Positions 37,982 through 46,183 of a stretch of 50,895 nt of DNA are shown here, one piece after another. The stretch is from Marinobacter halodurans (GTDB lineage: Bacteria; Pseudomonadota; Gammaproteobacteria; Pseudomonadales; Oleiphilaceae): positions 1-50,895 of the forward strand of contig NZ_SJDL01000039.1 of NCBI RefSeq assembly GCF_004327985.1. The letters run 5' to 3'. Each line of letters starts with the position of its first letter. The first letter of the stretch is position 1. A program made the translations under genes and the position numbers. The notes beneath the pieces were generated by a model. That model was given only the letters and a program-made list of their open reading frames with translations, was not told the DNA's origin and did no database searches.

Positions 37982-38116
37982 GGCTTGTAGATGCCCCTTT
38001 TCGTCCCGACTCTACACGATAGCAATGAGCCATGATCCAGCTCACGGGCCCGCTGGCAACCGGAGCGATATGGTCTAGTCTCTTGATGCTGAGAGTTGTA
38101 CAACGCCGGAGATGTC

Positions 38117-39859
38117 ATGAGTGGTCTGATCCCCCAACGCTTTATCGATGAGCTCCTGGATCGGGTCGATCTGGCCGAGTTGATCGGAAGCCGGATCACA
38201 CTCAAGAAAGCCGGCGGCAACTACAAGGCCCGCTGTCCTTTCCACGACGAAAAGACGCCATCGTTCAACGTCCGCCCCGACAAGGGGTTCTATCACTGTT
38301 TCGGCTGCGGCGCCCATGGGGACGCTATCAGCTTCGTCCGCGAATACGACAATCTGGGATTCACCGAAGCGGTTGAGGAACTGGCACGCCGCATGGGCCT
38401 GGAAGTGCCCTATGACCAGGCGGCCCGCCAGGAAATGCAGCAGGCAAAGACGCTGACCGACGCGCTGGAGTTTGCCAACCAGTTCTATCGCGACACCCTG
38501 ACACAACCAGGCGCAGCACTGGCCAGGGACTATCTGCGCCAACGCGGCCTGGATGCCGCCACCATCGAGCAGTACCAGATCGGTTTTGCACCGGGCGACG
38601 GCACCGCCCTACACCAGGCTGCCGAGCCGGCCCTGCGCGGGCCGCTGATCGAGACCGGTACCGTCTCGGACAAGTATGGGCGCCCACGGGACCTGTTCCG
38701 CAACCGGATCATGTTCCCGATCCGCAATACGCGGGGCCGCACGGTTGCTTTTGGCGGCCGCACCCTGGGCGACGACAAGGCGAAGTACATCAATTCGCCA
38801 GAGTCGGACGTGTTTCACAAGAGCCGGGAAATCTACGGCCTGTTTGAAGCACAGAAATCGCTCCGCCGGCTGGACCGTCTGCTGGTGGTCGAAGGCTATA
38901 TGGACGTCATCGCCCTGGCCCAGCACGGCATCCATGAAGCGGTGGCAACACTGGGTACGGCCACCAACCAGGACAGCCTGCAGGCGCTGCTTCGGCACGT
39001 GCGGCACGTCGTATTCTGTTTCGACGGTGACAACGCCGGCTTCCGGGCCGCCGAACGGGCCATGGACAACGCCCTGGAGTTGATGGCCGACGGACTGCAC
39101 CTGCAGTTCCTGATGCTGCCCGAGGGCGAGGATCCGGACACGCTGGTCCGCAAGGAAGGTGCAGACGCCTTCCGCAAGCGTATCGAAGGGGCGACGCCTC
39201 TGTCGCGCTTCCTGTTCGACCGGCAGAGCCAGGGGCTCGACCTCAATCTGCCGGAGGCCCGCGGCGAACTGCGGGCGCGGGTCGAACCGCTGCTCAACAA
39301 GATGCCGCGCAGCACGCTGCGCGATGCCATGTGGCAGGAAATGATGCGCCTTTGCGGTCGCCGGGAATGGCAACCACGGCGCGACGGCAACAAGGGCAAG
39401 GGCTTCGGGGGCAAAGGGTTCAGGGCTCCCGAGCGCATCAACGAAGAACCGGTAGAGGTTCGCCTGAGCCGCGACAGCAGCCTCAGCCTGGCACTGATCG
39501 AAGCGCCGGAGCTCGCGGACGAAGTACTGGAAGCGGCCCGCCAGGATCGCAGCCTGCGACAGTCGGGCCGACTGGCACACTGGATTCGGGAGTCGAATCT
39601 GAAAAAGCACCGGGAGGTGATTACCGCCCTGGCCTTCGACAGCCGGGCCCGGTCACAGTTTTTCCACCTGTTCGACGGCATCGAGCATGTCCCCGAACGG
39701 GAGAATACCATCGCCTCGGCCAGAGAAATCCTGACACCGAACCGCGAAGCGGTTCGAAAACAGAGAATCGCAGCGCTGATCAAGCGCAAGGCCGCCGGCG
39801 AGTTTACCGCGGAAGATCACCGCGAACTGAAGCGCCTGAGCAGTGGCGAAGGCGGTTGA
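38117..39859 (+). CDS. dnaG: DNA primase
   Basis: Makes RNA primers for replication. The 580 residues comprise the zinc-binding domain (CPFHDEK and CFGCGAHGD, about 38-65), and the TOPRIM polymerase core with RNRIMFPI, VVEGYMDVIAL and FDGDNAG. A variable Gly/Lys-rich linker (about 425-450) and the C-terminal helicase-binding domain follow. ATG 38117 is preferred over 38096 because GGAG lies six bases upstream and the protein then starts SGLIPQ as in other primases. Confidence 0.97.
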   Translation: MSGLIPQRFIDELLDRVDLAELIGSRITLKKAGGNYKARCPFHDEKTPSFNVRPDKGFYHCFGCGAHGDAISFVREYDNLGFTEAVEELARRMGLEVPYDQAARQEMQQAKTLTDALEFANQFYRDTLTQPGAALARDYLRQRGLDAATIEQYQIGFAPGDGTALHQAAEPALRGPLIETGTVSDKYGRPRDLFRNRIMFPIRNTRGRTVAFGGRTLGDDKAKYINSPESDVFHKSREIYGLFEAQKSLRRLDRLLVVEGYMDVIALAQHGIHEAVATLGTATNQDSLQALLRHVRHVVFCFDGDNAGFRAAERAMDNALELMADGLHLQFLMLPEGEDPDTLVRKEGADAFRKRIEGATPLSRFLFDRQSQGLDLNLPEARGELRARVEPLLNKMPRSTLRDAMWQEMMRLCGRREWQPRRDGNKGKGFGGKGFRAPERINEEPVEVRLSRDSSLSLALIEAPELADEVLEAARQDRSLRQSGRLAHWIRESNLKKHREVITALAFDSRARSQFFHLFDGIEHVPERENTIASAREILTPNREAVRKQRIAALIKRKAAGEFTAEDHRELKRLSSGEGG

Positions 39860-39934
39860 ACCTTTTCGGAAATGCCGAATCGAAAGGCATTGTGAAGGTT
39901 ACTTACTGGGGTTTCTCTTGAAACAGGGGAGCCG

Positions 39935-39958
39935 TGCCACAATTTAAGCTTTGTGGCA
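39935..39958. promoter_or_regulatory. Palindrome upstream of rpoD
   Basis: TGCCACAA and TTGTGGCA, eight perfect pairs around TTTAAGCT, lie in the 170-base gap between dnaG and rpoD, about 72 bases before rpoD. It overlaps the region 20 bases upstream of a TATAAT (39977-39982). A regulator-binding site or a short mRNA hairpin both fit. Confidence 0.5.
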
Positions 39959-39982
39959 GAGAATTTGAGCGACAGCTATAAT
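39955..39982 (+). promoter_or_regulatory. Internal promoter of rpoD
   Basis: A consensus TATAAT at 39977-39982 with GGCAGA 16 bases upstream as a weak -35, partly inside the palindrome at 39935-39958. A separate rpoD promoter within or after dnaG is known in E. coli; here it lies in the intergenic gap. Confidence 0.45.
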
Positions 39983-40029
39983 GGCTGTTTATCTTTTCAT
40001 CTTTTTACCAGCGAGTCCATAGGGTGTCT

Positions 40030-41874
<1,845 letters not shown>

Positions 41875-41920
41875 TCGAGCTTGCGCGGGCCGCCTCAACG
41901 ACTCGCGCAACAAGCTCTGG

Positions 41921-41959
41921 CGGGCGCCCTGTACGATGAGTATAATGGCGCCCGTTTTT
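41921..41959 (+). terminator. Terminator of the rpsU-dnaG-rpoD operon
   Basis: CGGGCGCC (41921-41928) and GGCGCCCG (41947-41954) form eight pairs followed by TTTTT. The 18-base loop contains TATAAT (41941-41946), so the same sequence could also be the -10 of a promoter for the tRNA region just downstream. Confidence 0.75.
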
Positions 41960-41970
41960 AGTTTCCGTCC

Positions 41971-42010
41971 GGGCCTTTAGCTCAGTTGGTTAGAGCAGGC
42001 GACTCATAAT
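41971..42010 (+). pseudogene. 5' half of a tRNA-Ile2(CAU) gene
   Basis: The first 40 bases are identical to the complete tRNA gene at 42129 except for two bases (GG instead of CT) in the 5' strand of the anticodon stem. Similarity stops just after the anticodon CAT at ...CATAAT. The retained GGCGA stem is the form found in ordinary gammaproteobacterial tRNA-Ile2, suggesting this is the original chromosomal copy, cut within the anticodon arm. It cannot make a tRNA. Confidence 0.85.
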
Positions 42011-42128
42011 AGAATGCGCTAACGGGTAGACCAGGAAGGAAAACACTGCAAATACAGCCGCTTACCCGAAGCCAAAAAACTCAGCGGCAGCACCATGTAA
42101 AAGGTGTGTAAACGTTTTACAAAGTTTC
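42011..42128. other. 118-bp insert between the tRNA fragment and the full tRNA
   Basis: No coding frame. It starts with AGAATGCGC, which joined to the preceding T makes TAGAATGCGC, the same -10/discriminator as the rRNA-type promoters at the left end. It holds an inverted pair CGGGTA/TACCCG (42023-42068) and TGTAAAA/TTTTACA (42096-42122) just before the tRNA. It is AT-richer than its surroundings and may be the remnant of a mobile element, or a tRNA promoter region. Confidence 0.5.
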
Positions 42129-42205
42129 GGGCCTTTAGCTCAGTTGGTTAGAGCACTCGACTCATAATCGATTGGTCGCTGGTTCAAGTCCAGCAAGGCC
42201 CACCA
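42129..42205 (+). tRNA. ileX: tRNA-Ile2 with CAU anticodon
   Basis: A full 77-base cloverleaf: acceptor GGGCCTT/AAGGCCC, D arm GCTC/GAGC, anticodon loop CTCATAA with CAT, T arm GCTGG-TTCAAGT-CCAGC and encoded ACCA end. The body matches E. coli ileX rather than a methionine tRNA, so C34 is expected to be changed to lysidine by TilS to read AUA. Position 28 is T and 42 is A, a compensated change from the G-C pair in the truncated copy. Pair 27-43 is C-T, a mismatch. Confidence 0.92.
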
Positions 42206-42210
42206 TACAA

Positions 42211-42243
42211 AGCCCCACACCACGCGGTCTGGGGCTTTTTCTT
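42211..42243 (+). terminator. Terminator after tRNA-Ile2
   Basis: AGCCCCA and TGGGGCT with a 12-base loop, ending in TTTTTCTTT, five bases after the CCA of the tRNA. Confidence 0.85.
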
Positions 42244-42390
42244 TGCCTGAAATCCAAGCCGCTGCACCATGCTTACATGCGCTTACATCGTCGGCACGAC
42301 ACACAAAAAATCAACTCCATGCATGAAATGCTTTCTTTATGCTAAAATCCTAGATGCTATGCGCTGGTACTCACGATTGAGAGGTGAACC

Positions 42391-43068
42391 ATGGCATTTC
42401 GAGCAGACGAAGCAGCACAACGGGGATATGAGCATGTGGAGGCCTACCTAGTTCCGAGGCCTCAATACGCAGACGAGTCAATAAGGGCGCAGAGCAGAGA
42501 GGCCCTGATGGACATAGCTGATGAGATCGGACCAGTGGTTGATAGCTACCCCACATGGCACCCGTTGGTCTGTAACCACAACAGTCGTCACCCTGAGATT
42601 GCGCCCAGTGACCGCTGTGGCTACAACGGGCTCGATCACACAAGGTTCTTCCGCAACGGCTTTATCACCTGCCCGTATACCGCGAGCGGTAAAGCCGACA
42701 AAGTCATTGAGTCGGTGAACGCGCTACCTCCCCACCCCATCGCAAACATCACAGCCGAAAAGCTGGACGTGAAGCTATACAACCCAGACGCGACACCGGT
42801 GCTAGTCAAGTGCAACTGGGATAGGCCCCTCAACCTCGATGGGACAATTCCGCTCTCTATCGCCATGCCCCTGATCCTCGAACACGAGGTTCCATGTTGG
42901 CGCTGGGCTGAGGTGGCCGAAACCTGGGAGTCAATGCGCTACTACCTGCTAGGCAGCCCACACGGTGCCCGTTCCTCGCTATTCGTGAATCAGGAGACTG
43001 GGCAGGCCATCAAGAAGATTTGGAACTCGCTCATCTACACCGGAATGTTCGGCCCGATAAAGGTGTAG
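42391..43068 (+). CDS. Hypothetical accessory protein
   Basis: 225 residues, no family recognised. It has no signal peptide or membrane helix. Cys and His are scattered (VCNHNSRH, SDRCGYNG, ITCPYT) without a clear zinc pattern, and Trp/Tyr are frequent. AGAGGTG precedes the ATG at a good distance, and TAAAAT near 42343 can be a -10. It is the first gene of the accessory region after the tRNA. Codon use is less GC-biased than in the flanking housekeeping genes, consistent with transfer. The neighbours are defence-type remnants, so a related role is possible, but nothing in the protein shows it. Confidence 0.7.
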   Translation: MAFRADEAAQRGYEHVEAYLVPRPQYADESIRAQSREALMDIADEIGPVVDSYPTWHPLVCNHNSRHPEIAPSDRCGYNGLDHTRFFRNGFITCPYTASGKADKVIESVNALPPHPIANITAEKLDVKLYNPDATPVLVKCNWDRPLNLDGTIPLSIAMPLILEHEVPCWRWAEVAETWESMRYYLLGSPHGARSSLFVNQETGQAIKKIWNSLIYTGMFGPIKV

Positions 43069-43165
43069 CAACTCGCGCAGGCCGCTCGATCACCTGTCAC
43101 CGCCACTAGCGTACTGGTGGCCTGCCGATCGTCGCCTGTGCCAGCCCACAGTGAACGCAAACGAC

Positions 43166-43197
43166 AGCGCCCCGAGACATTGCTGCCAAGGGGCGCT
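43166..43197. repeat. 8-bp inverted repeat in the accessory region
   Basis: AGCGCCCC and GGGGCGCT around a 16-base loop, between two convergent genes (42391-43068 plus strand, 43301-43528 minus strand). No T run follows on either strand, so it is at best a weak terminator. Confidence 0.45.
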
Positions 43198-43300
43198 GAA
43201 GGCTGGGTCACAGGTCGTGGAGCGGGTGACTGCCCCAACTGAGGCGGTTTGATTTACGTGCGACTCACCTCTAAGGCACGGCTCCCGGACCGGAGACACT

Positions 43301-43528
43301 TTACCCACTGGCGACAAGTACAAGATGGCTCAAGCCTCCCTTGTCGTACTGCGGCGGGCAGTCCTTCTTGATATTCGCTTTCAGCTCCGCCTGCATGTTA
43401 CTGGCAATGGCTCCCCACTCGTCAACGGGCATCAACTCGGGGAACAGGGCCACGACCTTTCTTTTACCACGCGAGTGCTCCAAGGCCTCCAGTCGTTTCA
43501 GTGTACTTGCCGGAATACGTGTCCGCAT
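43301..43528 (-). CDS. Small hypothetical protein
   Basis: 75 residues starting MRTRIPASTLKRLEALE, a helical and basic N-terminus. ATG 43528 is preceded by a perfect AAGGAGG, which decides the start; the open frame extends upstream but overlaps the next gene. It begins 30 bases inside the 3' end of the frame at 43498-43809 on the same strand, a typical operon overlap. No function recognised. Confidence 0.6.
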   Translation of the reverse strand: MRTRIPASTLKRLEALEHSRGKRKVVALFPELMPVDEWGAIASNMQAELKANIKKDCPPQYDKGGLSHLVLVASG

Positions 43529-43809
43529 TGCTGCGCCTCCTTGGTGGCTGCGTCGTGCAGCATCGCAATCACCCTTACACGAACCTTGCCCGATGGGTGA
43601 TGCTGAGCCAGAAATTCGAGCGGTCCGTGCTCGGGAGCGAGATAACCGCACCCAAAGCGCCGTACTTTCTGCGCTGGCACTGCGCAGAGTATCACCTCGG
43701 CTTTCAGTTCAGGGTCGAGATGCTCTTTGATAATCTCAAAGTGAACGATTCCGGTAGGTGGGTAATCCCCCCGAAAATAGCGGTGCTCAAAAGTAGAATT
43801 TTCCGTAAG
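43498..43809 (-). pseudogene. 5'-truncated gene of unknown function
   Basis: An open minus-strand frame of 103 codons with protein-like composition (for example FEHRYFRGDYPPTG, EHLDPELKAEVILC and CGYLAPEHGPLEFL) has no start codon at its beginning. It opens immediately beside the point where the hsdS remnant begins on the other strand. The only internal start is a GTG at 43695 without a good ribosome site. The gene seems to have lost its 5' end at a recombination junction near 43809. Family not recognised. Confidence 0.55.
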
Positions 43810-44053
43810 CTACCCGCAGGGAGATTCTGCATGAAGGCTATAACGGCAGGTCTACGGTACCGACGCTGAACCGAAATGATGTCCATAAAGTAGACGTACC
43901 GCGCCCCGAGCAGAAGCTTATGAGCGAGTTTGAAGACCAGACCAGCGCTGTTTTCATCAACAAATAGATAAACTCAAAGAACACAACCAGAAGCTCGCTC
44001 AAGCCATAGACCTTCTCCTTCCCAAGCTCATGAGCGGAGAGCTCACCGTATAA
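43809..44053 (+). pseudogene. hsdS: Remnant of type I restriction specificity subunit
   Basis: The plus strand encodes the C-terminal end of an HsdS protein: GRSTVPTLNRNDVHKV and PRPEQK, the usual entry to the second conserved helix. After a one-base frameshift in the T run at 43951-43954 comes KLKEHNQKLAQAIDLLLPKLMSGEL, cited in pieces here, to the TAA at 44051-44053. Restoring one T joins both frames as VFHQQI. Everything upstream, including both target-recognition domains, is missing, and no hsdM or hsdR lies in the window. The recQ-like gene begins 16-19 bases after the stop, as if it once followed hsdS in an operon. Confidence 0.82.
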
Positions 44054-44071
44054 CCCCATCAAGGACCGATG

Positions 44072-46183
44072 ATGAACACCCAGACTGATAAAGCCAGCGC
44101 CGAACAACTGCTACAAACCGCCCTCGCCAACCCCAACGCAGCTTTCCGTGAGGGCCAGTGGGAAGCTATCGAGGCCCTTGTCAATCACCGGCAGAAACTG
44201 TTGGTGGTCCAGCGCACCGGCTGGGGCAAAAGTTCGGTGTATTTTATAAGTACCAAAATCTTCCGGGACCGGGGGCTGGGGCCAACCATCATTGTCTCGC
44301 CCCTGCTGGCCCTGATGCGCAACCAGATCGAATCGGCCCGAAACCTTGGCATTGCGGCCGAGACCATGAACTCAACGAACAGTGATGACTGGCATGTCGT
44401 TACCCAGCGGATGCTGAATAACGAAATCGACTGCCTGCTGATCTCCCCGGAACGTCTGGCCAATGACCGGTTTATTGAGACGGTGCTCCAGCCCATAGCA
44501 GACCGAATTGCCCTGATGGTGATTGATGAGGCTCACTGCATTTCTGACTGGGGCCACGATTTCCGCCCGGATTACCGGCGCATCGTGAGCATCCTCCAAC
44601 AACTTCCCCCTCACACCCCCGTGCTGGGCACTACCGCAACCGCCAATAATCGGGTGGTCGCGGACATTCAGACCCAGTTGGGCGATATCAAGATTCACAG
44701 GGGGCCGCTAACCCGGACAAGCCTGGCTCTGCAAACTCTGGTTCTGCCCGACCAAGCGTCGCGCCTGGCATGGCTGGCTCAGGTGATCCCCGCGCTGGAT
44801 GGAACGGGCATCGTTTATACGCTCACGGTGCGGGATGCCGAGCAGGTGGCCCGCTGGTTACGCGAACAGGGCATCGATGCAAAAGCCTATCATGGCAGTA
44901 TTGACGCAGAAGATTTCGAGAACAGTAACCAGTATCGCCAGCATCTGGAAACACAATTGCTGAATAACAATTTCAAGGTACTGGTTGCCACAACTGCGCT
45001 GGGGATGGGTTATGACAAACCCGATCTCAGCTTTGTGGTTCACTATCAGGCTCCGGGCTCTATTGTGGCTTACTACCAGCAGGTGGGACGTGCCGGCCGA
45101 GGCATCGATCACGCCGTTGGCATACTGATGTCCGGTACCGAGGATGGCGATATTCACGAGTTCTTCCGGGGTTCAGCCTTCCCCTCCCAGGCGCATGTCG
45201 ATGAAATACTACAGCTAATGGCGCAAAGCGACGGACTATCGATTCGCAGTATCGAGGAGCAAACCAACCTGCGCCACGGACAGATCGAAAAAGTGCTCAA
45301 GTTGCTGAGCGTCGAAAACCCGGCACCGGTGGTCAAAATTGGCAGCCAATGGCGCAGAACCGCAGTCCCCTTTACCATGGACCAGGCCCGGATTGACCAC
45401 TTGACCCATCAACGGGAACAGGAATGGGCCGAGGTACAGGCCTACCTGAACGAAACCGGCTGCAAGATGGCCTATCTACGACAGGCACTGGATGACAACG
45501 ACACCACGTCTTGCGGAAAGTGCGACTCCTGCCTGGGGCAGCCAGTGACCAACCAGGCGATTGACCCGGCTCTCACACATCAGGCGGCGGCCTTCCTGAA
45601 ACACGCTGAAATAGTGATTCCACCCAAAGCCCAAGTCGCCGCCAACGCCTTTATGGAATACGGATTCAGAGGTAACCTGCCTCTGGAGCTCCGAGCACAG
45701 GAAGGCCGTGTACTGTGCCGCTGGGGGGATGCTGGCTGGGGTCGCATCGTTGCGCACCAGAAACACACCGGGCAATTCAGCGATGAGCTGATGGAAGCCC
45801 TGGCAGAGATGATCCTCCAACGCTGGCAGCCCAACCCCACGCCGGAATGGATTTGCTGCGTGCCCTCACGCAACCACCCTGAAGTGGTGCCGAATTTCGC
45901 TCGCCGTCTGGCAGCAAGACTGAACTTGCCGTTCGTGGATGCAGTGGCCAAGATCAAGGATAACCAACCCCAAAAGGGGCAACAGAATCGTTTTCATCAG
46001 TGCCGGAACCTGGATGGTGTCTTTGAGATCGCCGAAGGCATACCAGACACACCGGTACTTCTCGTAGACGATATCGTTGATTCCGGCTGGACGCTCACAG
46101 TCATCTCAGCTTTGCTACAACAAGCAGGCAGCGGTGTTGTCTACCCGGCTGCACTGGCCTCTTCTTCGGTAAAAGACTCATGA
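44072..46183 (+). CDS. RecQ-type helicase fused to a phosphoribosyltransferase domain
   Basis: About 703 residues. The motor has all RecQ helicase motifs: Walker A RTGWGKS (about 49-54), DEAHCISDWGHDFRPDY (motif II plus aromatic loop, about 152), TTATANN (III), LGMGYDKPDL (V) and QQVGRAGRG (VI). The RecQ-Ct zinc site is intact: Cys near 464, 481, 484 and 487, with the exact C-x16-C-x2-C-x2-C spacing. There is no HRDC domain. Instead a region near 500-590 (LCRWGDAGWGRIV) leads into a ComF/PRT-type domain with PQKGQQNRF and the PRPP-binding loop LLVDDIVDSGWT (about 663-674). AAGGA suits ATG 44072; ATG 44069 is the alternative. It overlaps the dprA-like gene by four bases. Confidence 0.9.
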   Translation: MNTQTDKASAEQLLQTALANPNAAFREGQWEAIEALVNHRQKLLVVQRTGWGKSSVYFISTKIFRDRGLGPTIIVSPLLALMRNQIESARNLGIAAETMNSTNSDDWHVVTQRMLNNEIDCLLISPERLANDRFIETVLQPIADRIALMVIDEAHCISDWGHDFRPDYRRIVSILQQLPPHTPVLGTTATANNRVVADIQTQLGDIKIHRGPLTRTSLALQTLVLPDQASRLAWLAQVIPALDGTGIVYTLTVRDAEQVARWLREQGIDAKAYHGSIDAEDFENSNQYRQHLETQLLNNNFKVLVATTALGMGYDKPDLSFVVHYQAPGSIVAYYQQVGRAGRGIDHAVGILMSGTEDGDIHEFFRGSAFPSQAHVDEILQLMAQSDGLSIRSIEEQTNLRHGQIEKVLKLLSVENPAPVVKIGSQWRRTAVPFTMDQARIDHLTHQREQEWAEVQAYLNETGCKMAYLRQALDDNDTTSCGKCDSCLGQPVTNQAIDPALTHQAAAFLKHAEIVIPPKAQVAANAFMEYGFRGNLPLELRAQEGRVLCRWGDAGWGRIVAHQKHTGQFSDELMEALAEMILQRWQPNPTPEWICCVPSRNHPEVVPNFARRLAARLNLPFVDAVAKIKDNQPQKGQQNRFHQCRNLDGVFEIAEGIPDTPVLLVDDIVDSGWTLTVISALLQQAGSGVVYPAALASSSVKDS

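Noticed and set aside
42129-42205. Elongator tRNA-Met
   Set aside because: Anticodon CAT fits, but the body matches tRNA-Ile2 of E. coli closely, and the place after rpoD is known for it; lysidine modification is expected.
43069-43300. Minus-strand frames of 67 and 77 residues between accessory genes
   Set aside because: No start signals and random-looking products; the stretch holds only the inverted repeat at 43166-43197.
43704-43886. 60-residue minus-strand frame starting MDIISVQ
   Set aside because: It crosses the junction of two truncated genes in a different frame from both, so it is likely a chance frame.
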